A stretch of 64,000 nt of DNA from Paracoccus sp. S-4012. GTDB lineage: Bacteria; Pseudomonadota; Alphaproteobacteria; Rhodobacterales; Rhodobacteraceae. The notes beneath the pieces are model-generated. The model made no database searches. It saw only the letters and a list, made by a program, of their open reading frames with translations, and was not told the origin of the DNA. This document shows, piece after piece, positions 37,051-46,667 of this stretch. Position numbers and translations under genes: made by a program. Position 1 is the stretch's first letter. Each line of letters opens with the position of its first letter. The stretch is taken from the NCBI RefSeq assembly GCF_009674885.1, contig NZ_WKKA01000008.1:110538-174537 (forward strand), read 5' to 3'.

Positions 37051-38154
37051 TCAGAGGAACAACTTCAGCTGCCCCTCGTCCTGCGGCTCCTCCGCCCCGT
37101 GCTCCAGCCCGGAGAGCGTCATCCCCAGCAGCCGCACGCCCCGCGGATCGGGCAGCACCGAGTCGAGGAGGCCGCGCGCCACCCCCAGCATCTCCGCCTC
37201 GCCCGCCACCCAGTTGGGCAAAGTGTGGGCGCGGGTCACGATGCGGAAGTCGGTGTATTTGGCCTTCAGCGTCACCGTCCGCCCGCGGATGCCGTTCGCG
37301 GCGACGTGGCGCCAGACCTTGGCGGCGAGCGGCGCGAGGGCCTCCGCCGCCGCCGCCGGGTCGTGGATGTCCTCGAAGAAGGTCGTCTCGGCGCCCACGG
37401 ACTTGCGGATGCGGTCGGGGCGGACCTCGCGGTGGTCGATCCCGCGCGAGATGCGCCAGTAATGCGCGCCCGCCTTGCCGAAGTGGCGGGTCAGGAAGCC
37501 CTCATCCTGCGCCCGCAGGTCGGCGCCGGTGCGCAGGCCCAGCCGCCCCATCTTCGCGGCGGTGGCCGGGCCGACGCCGTGGAAGCGGCCGACCGGCAGG
37601 TCGAGGACGAAACCCGGCCCGGCCTCGGGCGGGATCACGAACAGACCGTCGGGCTTCCGCTGGTCCGAGGCGAGCTTCGCCAGAAACTTGTTGTAGCTGA
37701 CCCCGGCCGAGGCGGTGAGGCCGGTCACGTCGCGGATGCGGGCGCGGATTTCGCGCGCGATCCGCGTGGCGGTGCCGCCCGCCAGGTAGTCGGTGACGTC
37801 GAGATAGGCCTCGTCGAGCGACAGCGGCTCCACCACAGGCGTGTAGCTGAGGAAGATCGCCCGGATCTGGCGGCTGACCTCCTTGTAGGTCTCGAACCGG
37901 GGCTTCACGAAGATCAGGTCGGGGCAGAGCCGCGCGGCGCGGACCGAGGGCATGGCCGAGCGCACGCCGAAGACCCTGGCCTCGTAGCTCGCCGCCGCCA
38001 CCACGCCGCGCAGCGAGGAGCCGCCGACCGCCACGGGCAACCCGCGCAGCTTCGGGTCGTCGCGTTGCTCGACGCTGGCGAAGAAGGCGTCCATGTCCAC
38101 ATGGATGATGCGCCGCACCCGCTGACCGGCGACGGGGGCCTCCGCCCCGGACAT
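37051..38154 (-). CDS. dinB: DNA polymerase IV (Y-family, DinB)
   Basis: A 367-residue translesion polymerase. Catalytic carboxylates lie in IHVDMDAFFASVEQ and PLSLDEAYLDVT; SYEARVFGVRSAMPS is the fingers motif, and FHGVGPATAAKMGRLGL the helix-hairpin-helix. The C-terminus QLKLFL is a beta-clamp binding peptide. The start overlaps the stop of ygfZ by one base. I see no LexA box directly upstream, so SOS control, if any, would act further up the operon. Confidence 0.95.
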   Translation of the reverse strand: MSGAEAPVAGQRVRRIIHVDMDAFFASVEQRDDPKLRGLPVAVGGSSLRGVVAAASYEARVFGVRSAMPSVRAARLCPDLIFVKPRFETYKEVSRQIRAIFLSYTPVVEPLSLDEAYLDVTDYLAGGTATRIAREIRARIRDVTGLTASAGVSYNKFLAKLASDQRKPDGLFVIPPEAGPGFVLDLPVGRFHGVGPATAAKMGRLGLRTGADLRAQDEGFLTRHFGKAGAHYWRISRGIDHREVRPDRIRKSVGAETTFFEDIHDPAAAAEALAPLAAKVWRHVAANGIRGRTVTLKAKYTDFRIVTRAHTLPNWVAGEAEMLGVARGLLDSVLPDPRGVRLLGMTLSGLEHGAEEPQDEGQLKLFL

Positions 38155-38903
38155 CAGCCGCGGGGTTCGGCCGTCACCACGGCGTCACCCGCCTTCATGC
38201 CGGGTCCGATGCGGTCGAAACGCATCTGCGCGATGCCGCGGCCGCCCGACTGGGTGTAAAGCGTGCCCGCCTCGCGCCCGTCGGCCATGAGGATCGGCGT
38301 GCCCAGCGGCGCCTCGCCTTCGACGCGGACCTGCATCAGCCCCTTCCGAAGCTCGGTCTTGTGGCGCATCCGCGCCGTGACCTCCTGCCCGACATAGCAG
38401 CCCTTGCGGAAATCGACCCCGTGCAGGCGCTCGAGCCCCGCCTCGAGGATGAAACTCTCGTTCGGGATCAGCTCGATGCCCGTTTCCGGGATCACATGCT
38501 CGACCCGGATCGCGTCCCAGTCGGTGCCGTCGTCCTCGAGCACACCCCCGCCGTAATGCCGCCAGCCGAGCGCCGGGTGGCGGGGATCGGCCACCGCGCC
38601 GTCAGGAGCCGGGCCGGTGCCGCGGGCGACCCGCGCCTCCACCGGTGCCAGATCGACGGCGGCGCGCAGGCGATACATGCCCAGGCGCCGCGTCAAGTCT
38701 TCGGCCTGCGCCGCCGCGGCGTCGATCCAGTAGCCGCCCTCGCGCCCGAGAATGAAGAAATCCGCGAGATACTTGCCCTGCGCCGTCAGCAGCGCGGACC
38801 AGACGAGGCCGCCGCCATCGGCCCGGTGAACGTCATTCGTGACCAGCCCCTGCAGGAAGTCCGCGGCATCCGCCCCGGTCACGGCGATCAGCCGGCGATC
38901 CAT
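38154..38903 (-). CDS. ygfZ: YgfZ/GcvT-family folate-binding protein
   Basis: A 249-residue protein related to the glycine-cleavage T protein. It carries the diagnostic KGCYVGQEVTARMRH motif at about residues 175-190, whose Cys is needed in YgfZ for folate-linked repair and assembly of Fe-S enzymes. ITGADAADFLQGLVTNDV opens the fold. The ATG at 38903 follows GGAGGG. It sits between an ABC exporter gene (1 bp) and dinB (1-base overlap). Confidence 0.93.
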   Translation of the reverse strand: MDRRLIAVTGADAADFLQGLVTNDVHRADGGGLVWSALLTAQGKYLADFFILGREGGYWIDAAAAQAEDLTRRLGMYRLRAAVDLAPVEARVARGTGPAPDGAVADPRHPALGWRHYGGGVLEDDGTDWDAIRVEHVIPETGIELIPNESFILEAGLERLHGVDFRKGCYVGQEVTARMRHKTELRKGLMQVRVEGEAPLGTPILMADGREAGTLYTQSGGRGIAQMRFDRIGPGMKAGDAVVTAEPRG

Positions 38904-38904
38904 C

Positions 38905-40647
38905 TCAACCCTCCTCGAACTGCAGCCGCACGAGCGCGGCATAGACCCCGTCGCGGGCCATGAGGGCGGCGTGGTCGCCTTCCTCCACCACCCGGCCCTG
39001 ATCCAGGACCACGATCTTGTCGGCGTTGCGCACCGTGGACAAGCGGTGCGCGATCACAAGGACGGTGCGCCCTTCGGCCAGGCCGTCGAGCGCCTCGGCC
39101 ACCTTGCGCTCGGAGGCGGTGTCGAGCGCGCTCGTCGCCTCGTCGAGCAGCAGGACCGGCGCCTGCCGCAGGACGGCGCGGGCGATCGCCACCCGCTGCC
39201 GCTGCCCGCCGGACAGGGACGAGCCGCGCGGCCCGGCGGGCGTGTCGAGGCCGAGCGGCAGGCTGTCCGCGAAATCCGCCACATGCGCGACCTCGACCGC
39301 GCGGCGCAGGGCGTCGGCGGGCACCTCGCGGCCCAGCGTGATGTTCTCGCGCAGGCTCTCGTCGAAGAGCGCGGGCTCCTGCGAGACGACCGAGAACTGA
39401 TCGCGCAGCGTGGCGAGGTTGTATTCCTGAACCGGGACCCCGCCCAGCGTGACCCGCCCGCGCTCGGGCACGACCATGCGGGTCAGCAGGTTGAAGACGG
39501 TGGACTTGCCCGCGCCGGACGGACCCACGAGCGCCGTGGTCTGCCCCGGCTCCGCGGTGAAGCGCAGGCCGCGCAGCACCGGCTGGCCGTCGTAGCCGAG
39601 CCACACGTCCTCGAGCGCGATGCGGCTGTCGGGAGGCGGCGCGCGGCGCGCGCCGGAGCGGATCGCGGGCCTGAGGTCGAGGACGCCGTAGATGCGCTCG
39701 AGGCTCGCGGCCGCCGTCTGCCAGGTCCCGGCGAGGCCGCCGAGGCGCCGCAGCGGCTGGAAGGCGAGCGTCATGGCGGTGAAGAAGGACATGAACTCGC
39801 CCACCGTCCGCTCGCCCCGCGTCACCTGCGCGCCGCCGAGGGCGAGGACGAGGACGAAGCCCAAGCCCGTCACGACGTCGATCAGCGCCGGGATCAGCGC
39901 GCTCGTGGCGCTGACCTTGACCATGTCGCCGCGGATGCGGTCCACGATCGCGGCGAAGCGGCTGGTCTGGTAGTCCTCGAGCCGGTTCAGCTTGACCGTC
40001 TGGATGCCATGCAGCACCTCGTCGAGCCGCGTCGCCCGGTCCGACGCCCGCAGCCGCATCTGGTTCGTCTTGCGCCGGACATAGCGCTGCACCAGCACCG
40101 TGGGCAGGATCAGCAGCGGCGCGCCGACGAGCGCGGCCGCGGTCCAGACCGGATCGGTCGAGAGCGCCACCCCGAAGAGGGCGATGAGCGAGATCACGTC
40201 GCGCCCGGCACCGGTGATGAAGACCGTCCACACCCCCTGCACGGCGGCGGTGTCGCCCTGCACCCGCTCGATCAGCGCACCGGGCGGGTTGCGCTGGAAA
40301 AAGCCGCCGTCGAGCGTCACCAGATGCGCCAACAGGTCCACCTGAAGCCGGCTGGCAACCGAAAGCGAGACCGAGGTCATCAGCGAGCGGTTGAGGATCA
40401 GCGTGACCGCCCGGATCACGAACAGCCCGAAGATCGCGCCCCCGACCCACCAGATCGCCGAAGCGTCGCGGGCCACGAACACCCGGTCGAAGAGCGGCCT
40501 CAGCATCCAGCTCAGCACGGCCAGCGTCGAGCCCTCGACCACCATCAGCGCGAAGGCCGCGGCCATCTTGCGGCGATGGGGCGCGAGATAGTCGCGCCAG
40601 AGGCGTCGCGCGAGGACGCGCGAGGGCAGGGTGGTGGTGTCGGGCAA
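38905..40647 (-). CDS. ABC exporter, MsbA-like half-transporter
   Basis: About 580 residues: six membrane helices (~20-310), then an ATPase domain with Walker A VGPSGAGKSTVFN, signature LSGGQRQRVAIARA, Walker B VLLLDEATSALD and the H-loop IAHRLST. The substrate may be lipid A core or another lipid or drug. No ATG lies at the right place; TTG at 40647 after GGGAG gives the normal family length, whereas the first in-frame ATG would cut into helix 1. It is divergent from the DnaJ-like gene and followed by ygfZ. Confidence 0.88.
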   Translation of the reverse strand: MPDTTTLPSRVLARRLWRDYLAPHRRKMAAAFALMVVEGSTLAVLSWMLRPLFDRVFVARDASAIWWVGGAIFGLFVIRAVTLILNRSLMTSVSLSVASRLQVDLLAHLVTLDGGFFQRNPPGALIERVQGDTAAVQGVWTVFITGAGRDVISLIALFGVALSTDPVWTAAALVGAPLLILPTVLVQRYVRRKTNQMRLRASDRATRLDEVLHGIQTVKLNRLEDYQTSRFAAIVDRIRGDMVKVSATSALIPALIDVVTGLGFVLVLALGGAQVTRGERTVGEFMSFFTAMTLAFQPLRRLGGLAGTWQTAAASLERIYGVLDLRPAIRSGARRAPPPDSRIALEDVWLGYDGQPVLRGLRFTAEPGQTTALVGPSGAGKSTVFNLLTRMVVPERGRVTLGGVPVQEYNLATLRDQFSVVSQEPALFDESLRENITLGREVPADALRRAVEVAHVADFADSLPLGLDTPAGPRGSSLSGGQRQRVAIARAVLRQAPVLLLDEATSALDTASERKVAEALDGLAEGRTVLVIAHRLSTVRNADKIVVLDQGRVVEEGDHAALMARDGVYAALVRLQFEEG

Positions 40648-40820
40648 CGGGGGCTCCCGGTCGGGTCTGGCGAGGGATAGCCCCCGCCCCGCCGCCGGGC
40701 AACCGGGGGTTTTCCACCCCCGGACCCCCGGAGGATATTTTGGGACAGAAGAAGCCGGGCTGCTTGACGCCGGGGCGGGCGGCGGCATCTCTAGGGGCGG
40801 CGGAGCGGAAAGCGGGCAGG

Positions 40821-41744
40821 ATGGCGGACGATCCCTACAAGGCTCTCGGGCTGACGAAGACGGCGAGCGATGCCGAGATCAAGAAGGCCTATCGCCGGAT
40901 CGCCAAGACCGATCACCCGGACCTGAACCCCGATCCGAAGGCGCAGGAGCGGTTCAAGGCCGCCTCCGCCGCCTACGACCTGCTGAAGGACCCCGAGCAG
41001 CGCCGCCGCTTCGATGCCGGCGAGATCAATGCCTCGGGGCAGGAGCAGGCGCAGCGGCGCTACTACCGCGACTTCGCGGGCGCGGCGGATAACCCCTATG
41101 CGCAGGGCTACAGCGATGCGGGCTTCGCGCAGAGCGATTTCTCGGACGTGTTCTCGGACCTCTTCGGCGCCCGCGCCCGGGCGCGCCAGGGCGGCGGGCG
41201 GGGAGGGTTCGAGGGCCGGGTCAGCATCCGCGGCGAGGACCTGCGCTTCGGCCTGACGGTGGATTTCCTGACCGCCGCGCTCGGCGGCACCACGCGGATC
41301 ACCATGCCCGACGGGGCGACGCTCGACGTCGCCATCCCCGAGGGGGCGCGCGACGGCCAGACCGTGCGGCTGCGCGGCAAGGGCGGCCCCGGCATGGGCG
41401 AGGGCCAGCCCGGCGATGCCTACCTGACCCTGACGGTCGAGCCGCACCCCACCTTCACCCGCGAGGGCGACGACATCGAGGTGACGCTGCCGATCTCGCT
41501 GCCCGAGGCGGTCCTCGGCGGGAGGGTCGAGACACCGACGATCAAGGGGCCGGTGAAGCTGACCGTGCCGAAGGGCGCGTCCTCGGGCCAGCGGCTGCGG
41601 CTGCGGGGCAGGGGCGTCAAGGGCGGAGACCAGTATGCCGTCCTGAAGATCGTCATGCCGCCCGCGATCGACGACGATCTGGCCGGTTTCATGGAGGACT
41701 GGCGGACCCGCCACGACTACGACCCGCGACGGGGGACGACATGA
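40821..41744 (+). CDS. cbpA: DnaJ-class co-chaperone (CbpA-like)
   Basis: A 307-residue protein. The J-domain spans ~2-68 with a HPD motif (KTDHPDLNPDP); a Gly/Phe-Arg linker follows (GFAQSDFSDVFSDLFG). Two beta-rich client-binding domains end the chain (LTVEPHPTFTREGDDIEV). There is no zinc-finger (CxxCxGxG) region, so it is CbpA-type rather than DnaJ. It stimulates DnaK. The start codon at 40821 follows GGGCAGG. Its stop overlaps the next gene by 4 bp. Confidence 0.92.
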   Translation: MADDPYKALGLTKTASDAEIKKAYRRIAKTDHPDLNPDPKAQERFKAASAAYDLLKDPEQRRRFDAGEINASGQEQAQRRYYRDFAGAADNPYAQGYSDAGFAQSDFSDVFSDLFGARARARQGGGRGGFEGRVSIRGEDLRFGLTVDFLTAALGGTTRITMPDGATLDVAIPEGARDGQTVRLRGKGGPGMGEGQPGDAYLTLTVEPHPTFTREGDDIEVTLPISLPEAVLGGRVETPTIKGPVKLTVPKGASSGQRLRLRGRGVKGGDQYAVLKIVMPPAIDDDLAGFMEDWRTRHDYDPRRGTT

Positions 41745-42082
41745 GCGCACGCTACACGCAGGCCGAGGTCCTGGAAGCGGTGGCCGACCTGACCGAGGCG
41801 CGGCTGACAGCCTGGGTCGAGGCGCGGATCGTGCTTCCCGAGGCGGGCGAGGGCGGGCATCGCTATCGCGAGGTCGACCTCGCGCGGCTGCAGACGCTGT
41901 GCGATCTGCACGAGAGCTACGGCCTCTCGCCCGACGCCCTCGGGATGGTCATGTCGCTGATGGACCAGCTGAACGTGCTGAGGGGCGAGATGGAGGCGCT
42001 GATGGAGGCGCTTGCGGCCGAGCCCGCCGAGGTGCGGACGCGCATCCGCCGGGTGATCGCCACGCGCATAGCGCCGGAATGA
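41741..42082 (+). CDS. cbpM: CbpM-like chaperone modulator
   Basis: A 113-residue MerR-like helical protein: YTQAEVLEAVADLTEARLTAWVEARIVLP then HRYREVDLARLQTLCDLHESYGLSPDALGMVMSLMDQL. CbpM binds the J-domain of CbpA and blocks its activity. The ATGA overlap with the DnaJ-like gene implies translational coupling, the usual arrangement. A strong hairpin follows its stop. Confidence 0.82.
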   Translation: MSARYTQAEVLEAVADLTEARLTAWVEARIVLPEAGEGGHRYREVDLARLQTLCDLHESYGLSPDALGMVMSLMDQLNVLRGEMEALMEALAAEPAEVRTRIRRVIATRIAPE

Positions 42083-42086
42083 GAAC

Positions 42087-42112
42087 GGCCCGGCGGGAGC
42101 TCCCGCCGGGCC
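42087..42112. terminator. Bidirectional hairpin terminator between cbpM and sodB
   Basis: A perfect 26-base palindrome with arms GGCCCGGCGGGAG and CTCCCGCCGGGCC lies between the convergent cbpM and sodB genes. No T run follows on the plus strand, so it may stop transcription by structure alone or protect both mRNA ends. Confidence 0.65.
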
Positions 42113-42132
42113 GCGATGCCATGCCGCCGCGC

Positions 42133-42732
42133 TCACATGCGCGAGGCGACGTTCTCCCAGTTGACCAGGTTGTCGACGAAGTTCGACAGGTATTTCGGCC
42201 GCGCATTGCGGAAGTCGATGTAGTAGCTGTGCTCCCACACGTCGCAGCCGAGCAGCGCCGTCTGGCCCTTGCAGAGCGGGTTCACGCCGTTCTCGGTCGA
42301 GGTGATCTCCAGGCCGCCGCCCGACCCCTTCACCAGCCAGACCCAGCCCGAGCCGAACTGGCCCACGCCCTTCTCGGCGAACTTCTTCTTGAAGTCGTCC
42401 ACCGAGCCGAAGCTGTCCTTAAGCGCCCGCTCCAACTCGCCCGGCATGCTGCCCGGACGCGGGGTCATCATCTCCCAGAACTGGGCGTGGTTCCAGTGCT
42501 GGCTGGCGTTGTTGAAGATGCCGTTCTGGGCGACCGCGCCTTCCTTGTAGTTGCCCCTGACGATCTCCTCGAGCGACTTGCCCTCCCACTCGGTCCCGGC
42601 GATCAGCTCGTTGAGCTTGTCGACATAGGCCTTGTGGTGCTTGTCGTGGTGATACTCGAGCGTCTCCTTCGACATGCCCCCGGCTGCGAGGGCGTCGTGG
42701 GCGTAGGGAAGATCGGGAAGGGTGAAGGCCAT
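42133..42732 (-). CDS. sodB: Fe/Mn superoxide dismutase
   Basis: A 199-residue cytoplasmic enzyme. Metal ligands are His in EYHHDKHHKAYVD, His in NNASQHWNHAQFW, and Asp/His in GCDVWEHSYYIDFRNARPKYL. The GQFGSGWVWLV stretch is typical of Fe-type or cambialistic enzymes. Length is normal. It is a single gene, convergent with cbpM. Together with sodC the window encodes both cytoplasmic and periplasmic superoxide defence. Confidence 0.95.
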   Translation of the reverse strand: MAFTLPDLPYAHDALAAGGMSKETLEYHHDKHHKAYVDKLNELIAGTEWEGKSLEEIVRGNYKEGAVAQNGIFNNASQHWNHAQFWEMMTPRPGSMPGELERALKDSFGSVDDFKKKFAEKGVGQFGSGWVWLVKGSGGGLEITSTENGVNPLCKGQTALLGCDVWEHSYYIDFRNARPKYLSNFVDNLVNWENVASRM

Positions 42733-42845
42733 CGGAGGCTCCTTTCAGGTCCACAGGACGGATCGCCCGCTGCCGCAGGCCGGCGGGACTGTCGCCACCG
42801 AACGCGCCGGGTTCAACCCGGTTCCGCTTTATTTTTCGGGACTTC

Positions 42846-43370
42846 TCAGCGCGGATCGAGCCAGGTGCCGGGTGCGGCGGCGGTTTCCAGCAGCTCGCGC
42901 AGGTAGACCTCGACCGAGCGGAAGGCGATCAGGCGGAAGCCGCCGGGGATGCGCCAGAAGGCGGCGGGCACCTGCGCAAGGCGGGTGCGGCGCAGCGCGC
43001 CGGGCGGGAACATCTCGAGGTCGGTCGGCGAGAGCTTGGCCAGCACCTGATCCGCGTCCTCGCCGGTGAGGTCGAAGACGCAGCGCATGTCGGAGACATC
43101 GGCCACGAGCGATGCCTCTCCCCGCAGCGCCTCGCGCAAGTCGGTCAGAGCGTCCGCGAGTTCGGCATGAGGCAGCATCAGCAGCAACTCGTCGGGCGAC
43201 ATCCAGCCCAAGGCGCGGTCGCCCTCGGCCACGATCCCGACGCGGCCGGGCAAGGGCAGGCCGCTCGCCCCGGCGATGGCATCGCCGGCCCGGTCCAGAT
43301 CGGCCCTGATCGTCACCATCCCGAGGCCCTCCACGCGGGTCACGCGCGCGAGCGCCGTCATCTCAGCCAT
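42846..43370 (-). CDS. soxG: Sarcosine oxidase gamma subunit
   Basis: A 174-residue protein of the SoxG family (GWMSPDELLLMLP, LVADVSDMRCVFDLTGEDADQVLAKLSPTDL, RSVEVYLRELLE). It is the small structural subunit of heterotetrameric sarcosine oxidase, whose fold is related to the T protein. It overlaps the end of the alpha-subunit gene by 8 bp and closes the operon. It shares its symbol but not its function with the thiosulfate gene soxG. Confidence 0.88.
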   Translation of the reverse strand: MAEMTALARVTRVEGLGMVTIRADLDRAGDAIAGASGLPLPGRVGIVAEGDRALGWMSPDELLLMLPHAELADALTDLREALRGEASLVADVSDMRCVFDLTGEDADQVLAKLSPTDLEMFPPGALRRTRLAQVPAAFWRIPGGFRLIAFRSVEVYLRELLETAAAPGTWLDPR

Positions 43371-46308
43371 TCGCCCGCGTCCCTTCCTTGTCGTAGAACA
43401 CCGGATCCACGATCCGGGCCCGTACGGAGTCGGCGCCCTTGACCGGAAACTCCAGGATTTCGCCCATCCGCTCCGGCCCGTGCGCGACCAGCCCCATCGC
43501 GATCGGGCGGCCCAGCGTCGGCGAGGCGTAGGTCGAGGTCACGCGGCCTTGCACGTTCCTCTGCCCGTTCGCGTTGACGCCCTCGGCCACCGCATAGACC
43601 CCGTCCGGCAGCATCCGGCCGTCGAGGCTCTCGAGGCCGACCAGCCGCCAGCGGTCGGGGGAAGCCATGAAGCTCCGCTCCTGCGCGCGCTTGCCGATGA
43701 AGTCGGCTTTCTTCTTGCTGATTGCCCAGTGCAGGTTCAGGTCCTGCGGGATCACCGTGCCGTCGGTCTCGTCCCCGATCATGATGAAGCCCTTCTCGGC
43801 CCGCAGGACGTGCATCGCCTCGGTGCCGTAGGGCGTCACTCCGAAGGGCTTGCCCGCGGCCATCAGCGCCTCCCACAGCGCGAGACCGCGGCCGGCGGGG
43901 GTCGCCAGCTCGAAGCTGAGCTCGCCCGAGAAGCTGATGCGGTAGAGGCGGACCGGGTGGCCGCCGAGTTCGCCGTCGGCGAAGGTCATGAAGGGCAGGG
44001 CTTCGGCCGAGACGTCCATGCCGCCGAGCGCCTCGAGCAGGTCGCGCGCCTTGGGGCCGACCACGGCGATCTGCGCGTATTGCTCGGTGAGGTTGGCGGT
44101 ATAGACCTTCCAGTCGAACCACTCGCATTGCAGCCAGTCTTCCATGTGGCCGTGGATGCGCTCGGCCCCGCCGGTGGTGGTGTGGCAGAGCCATTGGTCC
44201 TCGGCCAGCCGCACCACGACGCCGTCGTCGATCAGGAAGCCGTTGTCGTTGCACATCAATCCGTAGCGGCATTTTCCTACGGGCAGGGAGGACATCATGC
44301 CGGTGTAGACCATGTCGAGGAAACGTCCCGCATCCGGCCCGGTCACAAGGATTTTCCCGAGCGTCGAGGCGTCGAGCATGCCCACGCCGCCGCGGACGGC
44401 AAGGATCTCGCGGTTGATCGCGTCGGTATGCGTCTCGCCGCCCTGCGGATAGGTATAGGGCCGCCGCCAGAGGCCGACCGGCTCCCATGCTGCGCCGCGG
44501 GCCTCGTGCCAGGCGTGCATCGGCGTGCGGCGAAGCGGCTGGAAGATCGCGCCCTTGGCCTCGGCTGCGATTGCGCCGAAGGTCAGCGGTGTGTAGGGCG
44601 GGCGGAAGGTCGTCGTCCCGGTCGCGGCCACGGGTTGAGCCAGTGCCTCAGAAAGAACCGCGAGACCGTTGACGTTGCTTGTCTTTCCCTGATCGGTCGC
44701 CATGCCGAGGGTGGTGTAGCGCTTGGCGTGCTCGACCGAGACGAAGCCCTCCTGCGCGGCGACCACCACGTCCGAGACCTTCACGTCGTTCTGGTAGTCG
44801 AGCCACATCTTGAACCGCGCCTTGCGGGTGGCCTGCGCGGGCATGAGCCAGACTTGGGCCGACGGCGCCTCCACCTCCGCGCCGGTCAGCGCCGCGACGG
44901 CCAGATCACCGTCCGCCGCGCCCACCACCGCCACGTTCGGCGCCCCGTCCGGGCCGGTCGGCGGCCGCGAGGGTTCGGGGCGGAAGAACCCGCCCGGCTC
45001 GTCCCACAGCAGCCTGCCGCCGCAGTGGCTCCACAGGTGCACCACCGGCGACCAGCCGCCCGACATGGCGACGCAGTCGCAGTCGAGCCGCCCCGTGACC
45101 TTGCCCGCGCCATCCTGCGCGCAGAGGTCCACGCCCGAGATCAGCTTGCCCCCGCGCACCCCGGCGATGCCGGTGCCCGTCAGCACCTCTACGCCCCGCG
45201 CCCGCACCGCCTGCGGCAGCCGGCCGTCTGCCACGGGCCGTGCGTCGATCACCGCCGCGACCTCCAGCCCCGCGTCGAGCGCCGCAAGCGCCGTGCGATA
45301 GGCGTCGTCATTGCTCGTCACGACCGCGATCCGCCGCCCCGGCGCCACGGCCCAGTTGACGATGTAGTCGCGCACCGCCGAGGCCAGCATCACCCCCGGC
45401 ACGTCGTTGCCCGCGAAGGCGATCGGCCGCTCATGCGCGCCGGTGGCGACGATCACGCGGCCGGCGCGGATGCGCCACAGCCGCTGCCGCGGCAGGTCCG
45501 CTTTGGGGTCGTGGTCGGCGAGGCTCTCGCGGGCGAGCAGGTAGCCGTGGTCGTAGAGGCCGGTCGCCTGCGTGTTGCGCCGCAGCGTGACGTTCTCCAT
45601 TCCGCGCAGCTCGTCCAGCAGCGCCCCGACCCGCGCCTCGCCGCCCGCGTGGTCCACCGGGGTGCGCCCGCCCCAATGCGGCGTCTGCTCCAGCACCAGC
45701 ACCCGCCCGCCCTCACGGGCCGCATCCCGTGCGGCGGAGAGCCCGGCGATGCCGCCGCCGACCACCACCGTCTCGGCGAAGCCATAGGCCTGCTCGTAGC
45801 GGTCGGGGTCGGCCTGTTTCGGCGCCCGGCCGAGGCCGGCGGCGCGGCGGATGACCGGCTCGAAGACGTTCAGCCAGGCGGCGCGGGGATGGATGAAGGT
45901 CTTGTAGTAGAACCCGGCCGGGAAGAACCGCCACAGCGGCGCGTTGATCGCGCCCACGTCGCTGTCGAGCGAGGGCCAGGCGTTCTGGCTCTCCGTGACC
46001 ATGCCGGGCATCAGCGCCGTGGTGGTGGCCCGCTGGTTCGGCTCGAACCGGCCGCCCTGACCGAGGCCCAGCAGCGCGTTCGGCTCCTCCACGCCGGAGG
46101 CGAGGATGCCGCGTGGGCGGTGATACTTGAAGCTGCGCCCGACAAGGGCCACACCGCTGCCGAGCAGCGCCGAGGCCAGCGTGTCACCCTTGAAGCCGCG
46201 CAGATGGCGGCGGTTGAAGCGGAAGCCGGTGGAATAGGCGCGGTCGATGAGGCGGCCGCCGGAGGCGAGGCGGAACGGGCCGGGCGGAGGGGCGGAGGGC
46301 CGGCTCAA
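43363..46308 (-). CDS. soxA: Sarcosine oxidase alpha subunit
   Basis: A 981-residue subunit that takes part in oxidative demethylation of sarcosine, with NAD and folate sites. The order is: 2Fe2S-like N-terminal domain (FNRRHLRGFKGDTLASALLGSGV), the NAD/FAD Rossmann motif VVVGGGIAGLSAARDAAREGGRVLVLE at ~200, and a C-terminal aminomethyltransferase (GcvT) domain from ~600 (GVGMLDASTLGKILVTGPDA, EKGFIMIGDETDGTVIPQDL). The start is TTG at 46308, overlapping the delta stop by 4 bp, which gives the expected length. Intact. Confidence 0.93.
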   Translation of the reverse strand: MSRPSAPPPGPFRLASGGRLIDRAYSTGFRFNRRHLRGFKGDTLASALLGSGVALVGRSFKYHRPRGILASGVEEPNALLGLGQGGRFEPNQRATTTALMPGMVTESQNAWPSLDSDVGAINAPLWRFFPAGFYYKTFIHPRAAWLNVFEPVIRRAAGLGRAPKQADPDRYEQAYGFAETVVVGGGIAGLSAARDAAREGGRVLVLEQTPHWGGRTPVDHAGGEARVGALLDELRGMENVTLRRNTQATGLYDHGYLLARESLADHDPKADLPRQRLWRIRAGRVIVATGAHERPIAFAGNDVPGVMLASAVRDYIVNWAVAPGRRIAVVTSNDDAYRTALAALDAGLEVAAVIDARPVADGRLPQAVRARGVEVLTGTGIAGVRGGKLISGVDLCAQDGAGKVTGRLDCDCVAMSGGWSPVVHLWSHCGGRLLWDEPGGFFRPEPSRPPTGPDGAPNVAVVGAADGDLAVAALTGAEVEAPSAQVWLMPAQATRKARFKMWLDYQNDVKVSDVVVAAQEGFVSVEHAKRYTTLGMATDQGKTSNVNGLAVLSEALAQPVAATGTTTFRPPYTPLTFGAIAAEAKGAIFQPLRRTPMHAWHEARGAAWEPVGLWRRPYTYPQGGETHTDAINREILAVRGGVGMLDASTLGKILVTGPDAGRFLDMVYTGMMSSLPVGKCRYGLMCNDNGFLIDDGVVVRLAEDQWLCHTTTGGAERIHGHMEDWLQCEWFDWKVYTANLTEQYAQIAVVGPKARDLLEALGGMDVSAEALPFMTFADGELGGHPVRLYRISFSGELSFELATPAGRGLALWEALMAAGKPFGVTPYGTEAMHVLRAEKGFIMIGDETDGTVIPQDLNLHWAISKKKADFIGKRAQERSFMASPDRWRLVGLESLDGRMLPDGVYAVAEGVNANGQRNVQGRVTSTYASPTLGRPIAMGLVAHGPERMGEILEFPVKGADSVRARIVDPVFYDKEGTRANG

Positions 46309-46628
46309 ATCTGCGTCCTCCAGTTCGGATGCGCGGCGCGGACGCTGTCGCCGACCTCGTCGCTCGGATGGGCAAGGCTCGCCGGATAGGTGCCGTAGAC
46401 CTGCAGCGTGACGCTGTCGCGCGCCGCGAGGAACCACTTGCCGCAGCCATAAGAATGCCGCCACCGTTCGAGCACCGGCCCCTTCACGTTGTGACGCAGG
46501 AACAGGTAGCCCTCGAAGTCCTCGTCCGAGGCGCCGGGGCCGTGACGCTTCAGATGCGCCTCGCCGCCGGGGTTGAACTCGGTCTCCTCGGCGGCGATCC
46601 CGCAATGCGGGCAGGTCAGAAGCAGCAT
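46305..46628 (-). CDS. soxD: Sarcosine oxidase delta subunit
   Basis: A 107-residue subunit with a zinc-ribbon start LLTCPHCG and the typical EGYLFLRHNVKGPVLERWRHSYGCGKWFLAARDSVTLQVYGTYPA, giving four Cys/His ligands for a zinc ion. It clamps alpha and beta together. It lies 39 bp after a small membrane-protein gene and overlaps the alpha gene. The symbol coincides with the thiosulfate cytochrome soxD. Confidence 0.93.
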   Translation of the reverse strand: MLLLTCPHCGIAAEETEFNPGGEAHLKRHGPGASDEDFEGYLFLRHNVKGPVLERWRHSYGCGKWFLAARDSVTLQVYGTYPASLAHPSDEVGDSVRAAHPNWRTQI

Positions 46629-46667
46629 CGGCGCGCCCCCGTGCTGAAGCCGGGACGCGCCGCTGGG

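Noticed and set aside
42087..42112. Operator for sodB
   Set aside because: The palindrome lies after the 3' ends of two convergent genes, so a terminator role fits better.
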